A stretch of DNA of 64,000 nucleotides from contig NC_064046.1 in NCBI RefSeq assembly GCF_932526225.1, positions 1 through 64,000 of the forward strand. The letters run 5' to 3'. Under the pieces are notes generated by a model, which worked only from the letters and a program-made list of their open reading frames with translations, did no database searches and was not told where the DNA came from. This document shows, piece after piece, positions 48,034 through 60,065 of the stretch. The DNA is from Nematostella vectensis. Its lineage: Eukaryota; Cnidaria; Anthozoa; Actiniaria; Edwardsiidae. The position numbers were made by a program, and so were the translations under genes. Numbering within the stretch: position 1 is the stretch's first letter; each line of letters opens with the position of its first letter.

Positions 48034-51000
48034 TTACCAGTACATACTCGTGCTCTTAGTAATCACATTATTGCCCTCTCCAAAACTCCCATCGCTCTCA
48101 AATTCCCAGCTCGTTACTCGCTTAGATCTACCCCTGTATCTGTAGATAATAACCACTATCGTACAGAGAAGGCTTATCATGATAAGCACCCCCTCTATGA
48201 GCCACAAGCCTCCAAGGTCGCTCGCTTTCATCACGTTAAAACCCTTTTTCTTCTTACAAATAATGCGGCCCATCCAGTTATCATAGAGCTGTTCTATCAG
48301 GGACTGTTCTTGGAGAGTCAGCACTTCTTTCGAGACCTTGTCTTTCCAGTGGGACCCCCTGGGGAATGCGAAAGCCCAGCTGGTGATACCGAGTTCTTGT
48401 GAACCAGCGAGAGCCAACTGGCATTCTGGATCTATGTAGACGGCGTATTCAAGCGAAGGTCGCTCTCCTATGTAGCCTGTCAGTTCGCTGAGATGGAAAA
48501 TAATAGGCTCTGTTAACCAACTATGTAGCCTGCTTTATAGCCTGACTACTGGAGTAAAATAGCTCGAAGCACACTACAATACAGAAATAAAAGGGTTCTA
48601 TAAGCCAGCTAGGGAGTCTACTATGCACTTGCGATGAACAGGTCAAACAGCTCAATTAAAAAATTCAACTCTGTAGGAAACTATAAATGTAAAATGGTAT
48701 ATATATGGTATGACCAAAGTAAAATTGTGTCAAATTTGTGTAAAATTCGTACCCTTTCTTGACCATATCGACACCATGAACGGAGCCTTTCACTTGATGT
48801 TTCTTGATCTCTTTGTACATTTCAGCTATTCTGGGATCCCTGTGGTCCCTGAAGTAGATCTCATTCCGAGAATTTTTTGTTGTAGAGTAAGTCAAGCCGG
48901 TATTTGGTGCAGTCAGCTGAAAACATCACATACTTTAGTATCTTTTAAAGATGGACAATCACGGTGTAATGTGATTCCCTTACCCTTGTATCCAAGTTGC
49001 CCGATATGGGGATAGTGGTGTAATGTGATTCCCTTACCTTGGGGTCCAAAATGCCCGATATGGGGAGGGTGGTGTAATGTGATTCCCTTACCTTGGGGTC
49101 CAAAATGCCCAATATAGGGAGAGTGGTGTAATGTGATTCCCTTACCTTGGGGTCCAATATGCCCGATATAGGGAGGGTGGTGTTATGTGATTCCCTTACC
49201 TTGGGGTCCAATATGCCCGATATAGGGAGGGCGGTGTAATGTGATTCCCTTACCTTGGGGTCCAAAATGCCCGATATAGGGAGGGCGGTGTAATGTGATT
49301 CCCCTACCCTTGTATCCAAGTTGCCCGATATGGGGAGGGTGGTGTAATGTGATTCCCTTACCTTGGGGTCCAAAATGCCCGATATGGGGAGAGTGGTGTA
49401 ATGTGATTCCCTTACCTTGGGGTCCAAAATGCCCGATATAGGGAGGGCGGTGTAATGTGATTCCCTTACCTTGGGGTCCAAGATGCCCGATATAGGGAGG
49501 TTGGTCTTGTCCACGATGTAATACGCGGCAAGGTTGGCCGAGTATGCTGCGACCACCACAAGCGAGATAAAACTAAACACCGTACTCAGCCACCGTCCCG
49601 TCATGCTCTGCGGCCTCATGTCATTCCCAGTATCACGGCCGAGTGCGATGCTAATTAAGTACATGGCGATCTCGAAGAAGGGGACATTACGGTGAAGAGC
49701 CTTCTCTGTGCCCCAGATGAGGACAATAAACAAGTGCACTATCCCAAGGACGCACAGCCAGGCGTTGAGGTCGAAAGGCAGGAGGAATTTGAAGACGTCA
49801 TTCGGCTCCTGGTGCTCAGCGTTATTTATCTTGACAATTATAGCGAGACCGATCTTCGAGTTGGGTTCGGCGAAGTCTATGACTTTTGCTCTCTCGTGGG
49901 TAATAGCCAAGCCTACTCCCATGTCTGCCTCGTTGTGCATCAAATCCTCGACAATCCCATTCCAGTGTCCAGTCCTCTTGTTAAAGATCCCGAAATTTCC
50001 ATCCTCGATATAATAATACTCAAACCTCACACCCAGCCGGCTTTCTATAATGATCATAAGATCAACTGCGATGCCATAAATGCAGTATTTCTCTGTTCTA
50101 TTAAGGGCCTTGTATTTCCTCTCACAAACTCGTGACAAACCCAAACAGTCTGAGACGTTTTTGCTTAGCATCACCCAAGGCACGTACTCGACGATAGCAA
50201 CTCGTAAAGTAGGCAGGACAGAGACATCCTCTGGGATGTACGGCCTGATTTTGCGGAAAGCGCTTTCATTGAACACTAGCTCACCGCCTCGCCACTCACC
50301 AAGATTGTACAGTGACGTTCTAGCCTCGACATCATGTCTTGCTATCATAAGATCGAGGTTGCTGACGTAGAGTTGGTTTCCATAGCGATTGTTCAGCATG
50401 ACTTTGGTGTTTCTTGGAGACGGAATAGCAAAAACACGATTAAAGTACAACATCACATTAATTATGCAGTAACAGCTTTTATTTAGGTGTTTGCACGTTT
50501 ATTTGATGGCGGTGGAAACGCAAAATAATAAAGGAAGGGGAAGGAGAACAATATAGGTTGGAGAGCATCAATAAAAAGAAATAAGAATTGGACGAAAAAG
50601 ATCGATCACGGATTTGGGAAGAAACTGACGATCAGACAAGTTAAAAAAGACAGGAAGAGAGAATGTCAGACAAGTTAAAAAGACAGGAAGAGAGAATGTC
50701 AGACAAGTTAAAAAGACAGGAAGAGAGAATGTCAGACAAGTTAAAAAAGATAGGAAGAGAGAATGTCAGACAAGTTAAAAAAGACAGGAAGTGAGAATGT
50801 CAGACAAGTTAAAAAAGACAGGAAGAGAGAATGTCAGACAAGTTAAAAAGACAGGAAGTGAGAATGTCAGACAAGTTAAAAAAGACAGGAAGTGAGATAT
50901 GTCAGACAAGTTAAAAAAAGACAGGAAGAGAGAATGTCAGACAAGTTAAAAAGACAGGAAGAGAGAATGTCAGACAAGTTAAAAAGACAGGAAGAGAGAA

Positions 51001-52554
51001 TGTCAGACAAGTTAAAAAAGACAGAAAGAGAGAATGTCAGACAAAATAGAAAAGGCTGAAAGAGACAATGTCAGACAAGTTAAAAAGACAGGAAGAGAGA
51101 ATGTCAGACAAGTTAAAAAAGACAGGAAGAGAGAATGTCAGACAAGTTAAAAAAGACAGGAAGAGAGAATGTCAGACAAGTTAAAAAGACAGGAAGAGAC
51201 AATGAGGAGGACTAGAAGCAATATTAGATGAGTGCAAATGTGTGGTTATTTATACAACCACAAAAGTAGGAAAGAGAAAGAGGAAATTCAAGGAGATCCT
51301 CACCCAGTCACCTCTAGGATCATATTCACTCACCTGTACGTATTAGCATTCACGTCGAGTCTGCCGTCTTCTTCTGAATACGTGACATGGCACGCATTCG
51401 ATGCTGCGATTCGCTGATTGATTTTGCCAGTATGGTTCAATATATCCTTCACAAACTCCAAAAAAAAAACCATATTCTTTTTTTCTCGTTGGGCGTCTGT
51501 CGATTTGTTTTGCGATGGTTGCACTATAAATGTTAGACTGGGAAGTTTCTCCGTTACTTTAATAACTTCTAGTCGAGTTACTGTGACGATTATCCACGCA
51601 AAGCTAGCAATAGTCATTTCCAGGTTATTTGCTGAAGGTTGAATATTTTTCCAGTCAGAGATATCGTCAATAAACAGAACTATTATATTGACCCGCGCAT
51701 CCAGCAAGTTTTTCAACAAGTCTCTCACTGGCTTATTGCCTAATTGCTCGGTTTTTATAATATCAAGACTGCTTTTTCCTGCTGTTTGATGAAGGAAGGA
51801 AAGAAATTCTGCGCTTTGCCAAGAGTTTGTGGTAATGACAGCAAATCGCTTCCACTGAATTTTCTGAAAGACGTGTGGAATTGCGTAAGCTAGGCGGGAT
51901 GACAGCGAGGGCAGCGACAGGGCCGGAGAGTTCTACAAATTGAAGAAAGGAATATCAAAAGATGAGTCAACGGCTAAAACACACCTGACGAATACGGAGA
52001 TAGTTGATAAAAATATTTTTGCAACCATATGTATTGAATGGTAAAGTGAATCACTTAAGAACAGGTGGAAAAATAAATTTGGTTGACAGTCAATTTCTGC
52101 ATATCATCTGAATCCTATCCTCTAAATTCTAACACAAATTTCTTTCCATTGCTTTATTTTTGTATATTAGAAGACATTTACTTACCGTTTTCAGGTCAGG
52201 CGAAATATCAAAAACTGGCACATTCAATCCATGTAATGCGGCGCTTGAAAATATCCTCTCTCCGTTTTCTCCCCTGGAGACCACAACATGCACTTCACTT
52301 TCGATTTCTCGACAAAAGCGTTCGACATTTTCCAAAAGACTCCCATTAGTATTTATCTCAGCTATTCTAGACTCAAAGAAGACGTGGGCCGTCCCGTTAC
52401 TCTTAGAATTGAGTTCTTCCACAGCGTCTTGGAAGATTGACTTTGAAAAGTTTGATCCAAATATTCCTCCAATTATAATCACTTTTGAATACAGCGGCAA
52501 AAATAGCGAGAAAAGTACAAAATTCACGCAAAAAACAAACTTTGGGGGTTCCAT
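48034..52554 (-). CDS. NMDA-like ionotropic glutamate receptor subunit
   Basis: Five exons (minus): 52554-52186, 51932-51334, 50412-49470, 48916-48753 and 48487-48034. They sum to 2529 nt (842 aa) and phases close. Domains: signal peptide (~23 aa); amino-terminal domain (~25-330); S1 with GHWNGIVEDL and ITHERAKVIDF, whose Arg matches the ligand alpha-carboxylate contact; M1-M3 with AYSANLAAY for the usual SYTANLAAF; S2 with FRDHRDPRIAEMYKEIKKH and YIGERPSLEYAV; then M4 and a short tail. The S2 region resembles GluN subunits most. Oddities: ungapped alignment of the pore loop (ALGRDTGND) with GluN1 puts Arg at the Q/R/N site, the ligand-binding Asp of GluN is Glu, and exon 3 ends in ten tandem donor copies. 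The exon 3 acceptor (TCTCCAAG) is the least certain join. Confidence 0.88.
48962..49500. repeat. Ten 54-bp copies of the receptor exon 3 end with its 5' splice site
   Basis: On the minus strand each unit reads LPISGILDPK, then the donor GTAAGG (GTAGGG in one unit), then GAATCACATTACACCAC. Candidate exon ends fall at 49470, 49416, 49362, 49308, 49254, 49200, 49146, 49092, 49038 and 48984. The unit is exactly 18 codons and has no stop, so reading through adds VRESHYTT plus LPISGILDPK in frame. Intron 3 is almost entirely this array. Confidence 0.95.
50630..51205. repeat. ~34-bp purine-rich tandem repeat in receptor intron 2
   Basis: About 17 units with GACAGGAAGAGAGAATGTCA then GACAAGTTAAAAA. 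Unit length varies by 1-2 bp in the A run. The transcript strand is pyrimidine-rich here. Confidence 0.93.
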
Positions 52555-53959
52555 TCTTGAAAGCTTTAAATTGTGATTGAATGTGATAGGAATTTTTTAG
52601 CAATTCCAATCTTCAAATTACGACTCGTATATTAATGTGAAAATCCCTTCTCGTTATTTGCCCATTCGCATGTTCGCTTTAATTTCATTTCCCTCCATTC
52701 TCATTTGTATAGTATAATCTTTTGTTTGTGTTTAATAAGAATTAGATTTGGAATAAGTAATTTTGTAGTTAATTATGATTTCTCGGTTATTCATCAGTTT
52801 CTGTCAAACGGAAGCCGTAGTATTAGCGACGTCCGTTTTCAAGCCAAGACAACTGCATTAAAGATTTTATAACTTCTTACGTTTAGATTTTGAAGCAAGA
52901 AAATTTTTTAATCGCTGTTTTTTTAGCCGCGGGGGAGCGCAACGATCGAGAATCAAAGAACAAAGAGCAACTAGTTGGGCGGTAATGACCTACTCAAATA
53001 GTCATTGTAACAACGCGTTTTTGTTTTGTTTTTGTTTTTTTTCTTCAAATATTGCCAAATGCGTTGATTTTTTTGTAATATTCTATCCTTTCTAAATAGA
53101 ATTGGTCTTTGAAAAGCCTGGCTCACGGTTAATGTGGGTGAATCAAACGGAGAGGGAAATGATGGGAAAGATCTGATATTATTGTGGACACTATACTTGA
53201 AAACAATAAAAACAAAGACGTGTTAACATGCAAGGTCCAATTGAAAGGATTGGTTTTATATGTAACACGCACTGTTTCTATTTCCCTCGCCTCTGCTCCT
53301 CCCTTATAAAGATATTTCTCCTCTAAAAGCACCAAGCAATCGACGGAAAATTGGCTGCTTACCCTGGAGCCAACTGTCCCATTATAAGTAGACAAGTCCC
53401 ATGCCGATCTCAGTTCTCGAGTAGTTGCGTAGCAACCGAAAGGGGGGAAAGAGATAAAATGCATAAAAAATATATTTATTCTTAGATTTACAGCTTGCAC
53501 GTTAATACGGACTTTGTAACCCGTCAGATGTCAAGATAAAAATTGTTATAATGTAATAAAAGCTTAGAATTTGTAAGAAATGAAAAAGAAGAGTGCCAAT
53601 GAACCACTCGTTCGTGTCGTCGATTCCTGCATTGTTTGTATCTATTGTTTGTATCTACCACTGTTTAATAGAATTTTTATTTGATCAATGCAGTTGATTT
53701 TTGGGTCTTTCTCATACTTCCTCTTAGGTATAGTGGACTTTTCCCTCCCATCTAACCACTATTTGAACATGCTTAGGGATCCAGCACTTTCTTTCTTTGG
53801 ATTTGACTTTAGGGAAAGACTGCTGAGTCTCCGTGCCATGAATAGAATAGGCCAAAATAGCCATACAATTATTTAAAATTAACACAAACTCATTACATGC
53901 CCCTTTGATCTCTTGTCAATGAATAGTGTATGAATAATGAGTCCAAGCCACAATTCTTA
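52555..53959. other. Between two genes; nothing recognised
   Basis: Holds the receptor upstream region and the 3' flank of the leftward Rab-like gene. No supported exon, RNA gene or repeat array. Confidence 0.45.
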
Positions 53960-56900
53960 TTAGCAACATGTTGGTTTAGGGGTAGGTGGATTATAGTAAT
54001 CCTTGAATTTGTCTTCTTTCTTGATAGGCTTTGCATGGTTTACCAGGTATTTTGCAACAGTCTGCAGTAAATGTTCAACGCCATCTCCAGTCTTTGAAGA
54101 AGTGTCAATGGTCCCTAAAACTGCATACCCCTGCTTGTCAAACTTATTCATAATTTCATCTTTGTTTGTGCTCTGCTCATCGAGGTCACATTTACTCCTG
54201 ATAAAAATTCTCTTGGCCCCTGCAGCGTGCTGGCTTGCATCGATAAGATACCACTTAAGTTCATCAGCTGAGTTCATATCATCAGAGCTGTAGACATAAA
54301 GTACCACTGCGCTCCCTACATAATGACTGCGTGTGAGCGTGTGACGCTCATCCATACCCGCAGTGTCCCAAAACTGGATCTACAAAGAAGGATTAGTGTC
54401 AGAAAAACCATGGTGTGCAGGCTTGAAGATGAAAAAAGGTACAGGTCCATAAGGGTTGGGGAGAAGGGAGGAGGCACTGATCCATGGGGGTAGGAAGGGG
54501 TGTGTGTGTGTGTGGGGGGGGGGGGGGTAGAAAGCACTGATCCATGGGGGTAGGGGGGGGGGGGGTAGAAAGCACTGATCCATGGGGGAAGGGGGGATAG
54601 AAAGCACTGATCCATAAGGGAAGGGGGGATAGAAAGCACTGATCCATAAGGGAAGGGGGGATAGAAAGCACTGATCCATGGGGGTAGGGGGGGGATAGAA
54701 AGCACTGATCCTTGGGGGAAGGGGGGGGGGATAAAAAGCACTGATCCATGGGGGTAGGGGGGATAGAAAGCACTGATCCATGGGGGTAGGGGGGATAGAA
54801 AGCACTGATCCATGGGGGTAGGGGGGATAGAAAGCACTGATCCATGGGGGTAGGGGGGGGGGATAGAAAGCACTGATCCATGGGGTTAGGGGGGATAGAA
54901 AGCACTGATCCATGGGGGTAGGGGGCATAGAAAGCACTGATCCATGGGGGAAGGGGGGGATAGAAAGCACTGATCCATGGGGGTAGGGGGATAGAAAGCA
55001 CTGATCCATGGAGGTAGAGGGGATAGAAAGCACTGATCCATGGGGGTAGGGGGGGATAGAAAGCACTGATCCATGGGGGTAGGGGGGGATAGAAAGCACT
55101 GATCCATGGGGGTAGGGGGGGGATAGAAAGCACTGATCCATGGGGGTAGGGGGGGATAGAAAGCACTGATCCATGGGGGAAGGGGGGGGGGGTAGAACGC
55201 ACTGATCCATGGAGGTAGGGGGGGGGATAGAAAGCACTGATACATGGGGGTTGGGGGGGGATAGAAAGCACTGATCCATGGGGGTAGGGGGGGATAGAAA
55301 GTACTGATCCATGGGGGAAGGGGGGGATAGAAAGCACTGATCCATGGTGGTAGGGGGGATAGGAAGCACTGATCCATGGGGGTAGGGGGGGATAGAAAGC
55401 ACTGATCCATGGGGGTAGGGGGGGGGATAGAAAGCACTGATCCATGGGGGTAGGGGGGGGATAGAAAGCACTGATCCATGGGGGTAGGGGGGGATAGAAA
55501 GCACTGATGCATGGGGGTAGGTGGGGGGATAGATAGCACTGATACATGGGGGTAGGGGGGGATAGAAAGCACTGATCCATGGGGGAAGGGGGGGATAGAA
55601 AGCACTGATCCATGGGGGTAGGGGGGGATAGAAAGCACTGATCCATGGGGGTAGGGGGGATAGAAAGCACTGATCCATGGGGGTAGGGGGGGGGATAGAA
55701 AGCACTGATCCATGGGGGAAAAGGGGGGATAGAAAGCACTGATCCATGGGGGTAGGGGGGGATAGAAAGCACTGATCCATGGTGGTAGGGAGGATAGAAA
55801 GCACTGATCCATGGGGGTAGGGGGGGGATAGAAAGCACTGATCCATGGGGGTAGGGGGGAGGGAAAACGGCACTGACCCATGAAAGTGAGGGGGAGGTCA
55901 CTGAACCATCGGGGTAGGGGGGGGAGAGAAAGCACTGATCCATGGGGGTAGGGGGGGAGAGAACGGCACTGACCCATGAAAGTGAGGGGGAGGTCACTGA
56001 ACCATCGGGGTAGGGGGGGGGGTAGAAAGCACTAATCCATGGGGGTAGGGGGGGAGAGAGAATGGCACTGACCCATGAAAGTGAGGGGGAGGTCACTGAA
56101 CCATTGGGGTAGGGGGGTAGAAAGCACTAATCCATGGGGGTAGGGGGGAGAGAGAATGGCAGTGACCCATGGGAGTGGGGGGGGGGGGGGCACTGACCCA
56201 TTGGGGTAAGGGGAAGGAACTGATCCATGGGAGTAGATAGGAGGGAGGGGGCACTGGCCTGTGGGGGAGGAAAAACTAATCCATGGATGTTGGGGGGGGG
56301 GGGAGGGAGGAGGGCACTGACCCATGGGGGGAGGGGTAAGCACTAACCCGATTCATGTTTTCATTCTGGCTTAACATCATAATTCTGACCAAACTATTTT
56401 CTTTGTTGGCCTGGATCGGGTTCCTAGAAAGCAGGTTAACGCTAACCCAGGGATAAACACCCTTTTTATGCAATCAAAAGTCGAGATAGCTGTATTTATT
56501 CCTGAGTTAGTGCTAACCTTCTTTCTAGGAACCAACCTTTGGGGTCTGACATTGACATCTGCATGCATTTTTAGGAAGCCCAGGAAATCATCCCAATCAT
56601 TTTTGAAGGCCGAACATTCAAACATTAGCCGGGGGGAGGGTGGGGAGGACCCCACCCAATGGCGCCTCTCATCTTTTGTCACTCAAATCCAAGATGGCGG
56701 CCACGAACTATGATTTCGAGATTTTGGGGGTTTTTCTCACAGAAAACAGCATCTAAAGCCTACAGGTAGGCTATTGGAAACTAAAATTCACAGCTACATT
56801 AGTAGTCGATTGGTTATTTATTTGTTAATCATTCAATTGATTGCTATTGATTATCGATTTTATTGAATGTCTGGAAAGCAGAGGGAGAGGGGAATTGATT

Positions 56901-57374
56901 GTCAATCAATTGAATCAGCTATAACCAGCTTCGTGTGACTCTCAACTAGTCATTGACTGACCAATAGCATTCAATATAAGCTTAAGTACTAAACAAACAG
57001 TTTCCATTGATTGATATCGATTTTTCGATTTATTTAATTCTATAATAAAAATTTGAGAAATGAATAAAAAAGAAATATAAGTGTGCTTTAAGTGTATGCA
57101 ACTTAATCAAATCATTATAACGAACTAGCAGTCGTACCTTGACCATCTCTCCCGTTTCAGCAACAACAACTTCTTTAACGCAAATGTCTGGAGTCATATC
57201 TCTCGATTCTTTACCATAAAACTTCTCGTCCCGAATGCGCAGAAACAATGACGTTTTTCCAACACCTCTGAAACCTGCGAACACCACTTTATACAATGGC
57301 ACTTTGGTGTGGTTCGCGGAGGATTCCAAGCTGGACTGCCTGCTATACGGTCGATTCTCCACACCAGTCGCCAT
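53960..57374 (-). CDS. Rab-like small GTPase A (divergent)
   Basis: Two exons (minus): 57374-57138 and 54379-53960, 218 aa, joined in phase 0 (GTCAAG, then ATCCAG after TTCTTTGTAG). Motifs in order: P-loop GFRGVGKTS, switch I with MTPDI (Thr kept), WDTAGMDE, SKCDL in the base-recognition position where most have NKxD, TSSKTGDG, and a C-terminal CC for geranylgeranylation. Rab family members cycle GTP/GDP on membranes to control trafficking. Here the switch II glutamine (DTAGQE) is Met, so hydrolysis may be slow or fully dependent on a non-standard GAP. I cannot assign a named Rab. The intron holds a 1.9-kb G-rich minisatellite. The paralog lies head-to-head about 1.5 kb away with the same intron position. 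Confidence 0.85.
54470..56330. repeat. ~30-bp poly-G minisatellite in GTPase A intron
   Basis: About 55 units of GAAAGCACTGATCCATGGGG followed by GTAGGGGGGGATA, with unit length varying by the G-run (about 5-12 G). The left part is regular; to the right of 55860 a longer compound unit with GACCCATGAAAGTGAGG appears. The intron transcript is C-rich, while the template DNA strand could form G-quadruplexes. Confidence 0.95.
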
Positions 57375-58874
57375 ATTGGTGCGTGCGAGGTTTAAGTGGG
57401 GTGCTTGGGGGACCTGTGGATTTTCAGATGATTAGATTACTAAATTCTATTTTTTGACAATAAACTGAACAAGGATTCTAGAAGAATACGAGGTCATAAT
57501 TGTGCAATGTATGAATTTTGAAGCTTTTTTCTTAGTGGCAAAAGCAGTATTGAATAAAATTATATTTTATGTGGGTTTCCTGTGGTGGTCTATAAATGGA
57601 GGCTGGGACTAGTTATAAAGTCCCCGAAGTCGAATAAATATTGCAAAATTGCTCTTGATTATTGAGATTTCTGCATGGAAAGTCTTCATGTAAATTATAG
57701 GTTATAATGGTAAGTGTTGAGTGCACATACTTGTTCTATTATTTATTTATTTATTCTTAACTTGCTTACTTTTCTTACTTTTTAAAGAGAGGGGTGTTGT
57801 ACGTTTTGATAGGAACCTACAGATAGCTTGAAATCAATGTGCAACTATACTAATAAGGGTGCGTTTGTTTTACTCGTGATTCTGGAATTAGAATGATTAG
57901 AATAGAAAAAGCGTGCGTTCGTTTATCCCGCGTTCCCATTCCGGAATGGAATAAAGGAAATCCCATCCATTCTTCTACCTGTAGCAGAATGACTCGAATG
58001 CCATTCTGAACATTCTCTACCAACCATTCCCATTCCAGAATGATAGGGAAAAAAAGCGCCCTAAGTAATGAGTCTTAGTATGCAATCAATTTACGCATGC
58101 GACTGTTTACAAAAATAATAGTTTTTCTAAAACTATTAAGCCTATAAAGTGATTCTAAAACAGGTAATCGATCAGAGTGTTAAAACTAATCAATAGAAAT
58201 TGACTCTATCTGTCATCTATTGAAATAAATGACCATTCAAAAGCCACAATTTTGACTTTTTTTGAATTGGTATTACTCCCAAATTTAAAGTAAAATGATG
58301 TGATTTTCTCAGGACCTTTGTGGCTCGGCAACCCTATTATTTCTATTCAGGCATAATTGTTATTGTTCGTCAATTGATTAAAGAGCCCTTCTCAGCCACA
58401 CCTTTGTTGTTGTTTTAGTTTAATATTGCCATACAAGCAATGTGATAAATTCTCAAAATAGCTATGTAAAAATGTTTTGTACTTCATTTACCAAAATCCA
58501 ATTAAATAATTTAAATTGCTTTCCAAATCAGGAAAAGGCTCTTTAAAAATACCAAATATAATATTTTATTATATCGCTACAATAGTATGGGCGCTCTGAT
58601 TGACTGAATAAGCAGGCAATATTTTCCCATCTCCCGGACTGGCAGGCTGTTTTTTCTGTATCTGGACTTTTTTTCTTATTGTTTCCATAAACATCACCTT
58701 GTATTTGGCCAAAGGTGCAAATAGCCCAAAAAGTCATTGACTTAAATCATGGTGCTTGTAACAATGTTGAAAACAACACTGGATGGTCTGACATTTCTCC
58801 TAACAGACCTCAAGCTCGGCTAATAAGAAGTTAGTATATTCCATTTTAAGGGTTTTTTTCCTCCATTTTTAAAG
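57375..58874. promoter_or_regulatory. Shared upstream region of two divergent Rab-like genes
   Basis: About 1.5 kb between the two start codons (57374 minus, 58875 plus). The head-to-head layout makes a shared or bidirectional promoter possible, but no specific element can be identified. Sequence is AT-rich, without coding potential. Confidence 0.3.
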
Positions 58875-59977
58875 ATGGCAGGCCCAGAAGATGAGGTCTA
58901 CAAGATTGCTTTATGTGGCAAGATGGGTGTTGGGAAGACATCCATCTATACCAGACTATCCACAGATGAGTTTCCTGAAGAAGAACAGTCTCTTCATCAC
59001 ATTGATCAGTGCTTCATACCTTTAGTGTGCATTTGCAATAAAAAGTTAAAGGTACCATCTTATCCCCTCTTTGGCTGCTCGGAGTTCCCCCCTGTTGCAC
59101 CAACACCCTGCTATACTTTGGACATTGAATAATGGCCACAAACTAATATACAAACCAGAATTATATTCAACACCTATAATGAGTGGTAGAAGCTAAAATA
59201 AAAACAATAAGAAACTATGCAAGAAGTAAGCAAAGCAAACTTGGTAGATTCGGGCCATGAGGCAACAATATAAAGTTAACAAAAGCATTTGTCTTGGGAG
59301 TCACTGGTAGCTGGGTCCCACAACAAACAAGTTCTAAAACATGACAACCCTTCTTTAAAAGATTCCATTTAAAAATACAAAATTTGCAATGCCTACGCAC
59401 CCCTGCCTCCCCCCCCTGCCTCCCAGACTGCAGGCCCAATCTGTAATCTGTTTTGCCGCTTTCAGCCCACCATCCCTTGCCTACATGCGGAATTCGTAAT
59501 CTGTTTTATTGCTTGCAGATACATTTATGGGATACCCTTGGAATGGAGGAATACGAGTCTCTAACTCGTAACCATTACAGCAACAGCAAAGTGGTCTTGG
59601 TTGTGTATAGTCTTGATCTTCCAGACTCTTTGGCACAGGTCAAAGAGTGCACTCAGTCAGCACAAGTCAATGCACCTGCTGCAAAGATTGTTCTTGTTGC
59701 AAACAAAATGGACCTTCCAAATTATAGAAGACTTGAAACAGATCTTCGTGTCAAGGAAATGTTTCCTAAGACTGAGTATGAACATCAATTTAGGATATCA
59801 GCAAAGACTGGAGAAGGTTTGAATGAACTAAAATGTTTTATTTGCAAATGTTTACACAAACTGTCCCGGCATGACAGTAGTAGAAGTAATCATAATGTTA
59901 ATAGTGATATGCAGAATATCTCACTATCTGGGACCTGTGTACAGCGCCATCATAGACAGTGTTGTGTTAGACACTAA
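58875..59977 (+). CDS. Rab-like small GTPase B (divergent, degenerate switch regions)
   Basis: Two exons: 58875-59051 and 59519-59977, 211 aa, joined in phase 0 (TTAAAG/GTACCA and GCTTGCAG/ATACAT). That is the same position relative to the WDT motif as in GTPase A, so they are paralogs. Motifs: P-loop GKMGVGKTS, WDTLGMEE, NKMDL, ISAKTG, and CCVRH at the C-terminus (a CCXXX-type lipidation signal). Switch I lacks the usual Thr: LHHID stands where TxGxD is expected. Switch II has Leu for Ala and Met for the catalytic Gln. Nucleotide binding is likely kept, but regulated hydrolysis and the Mg-sensing switch are probably altered. The end of the coding sequence is duplicated just downstream. Confidence 0.83.
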
Positions 59978-60055
59978 GAGATAGGTGATGTGCAGAATAT
60001 CTACTTGGATCTGTGTACAGCACCATCATAGACAGTGTTGTATTAGACATCGAAA
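59905..60055. repeat. Tandem duplication of the GTPase B coding end
   Basis: Two copies, about 75-83 bp each, share ATGCAGAATATCT, TGTGTACAGC, CCATCATAGACAGTGTTGT and TTAGACA. The first contains the last codons and TAA; the second lies wholly in the 3' flank. Confidence 0.8.
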
Positions 60056-60065
60056 AATACAGCTG

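Noticed and set aside
43575..48059. Very long open frame (about 719 codons) in the 13-bp array
   Set aside because: The frame is open only because 3 x 13 bp contains no stop. All three plus frames give the same periodic peptide, and there is no gene context.
53129..53500. 123-codon minus-strand frame
   Set aside because: No recognisable motif or splice context; compatible with chance in this AT-rich stretch.
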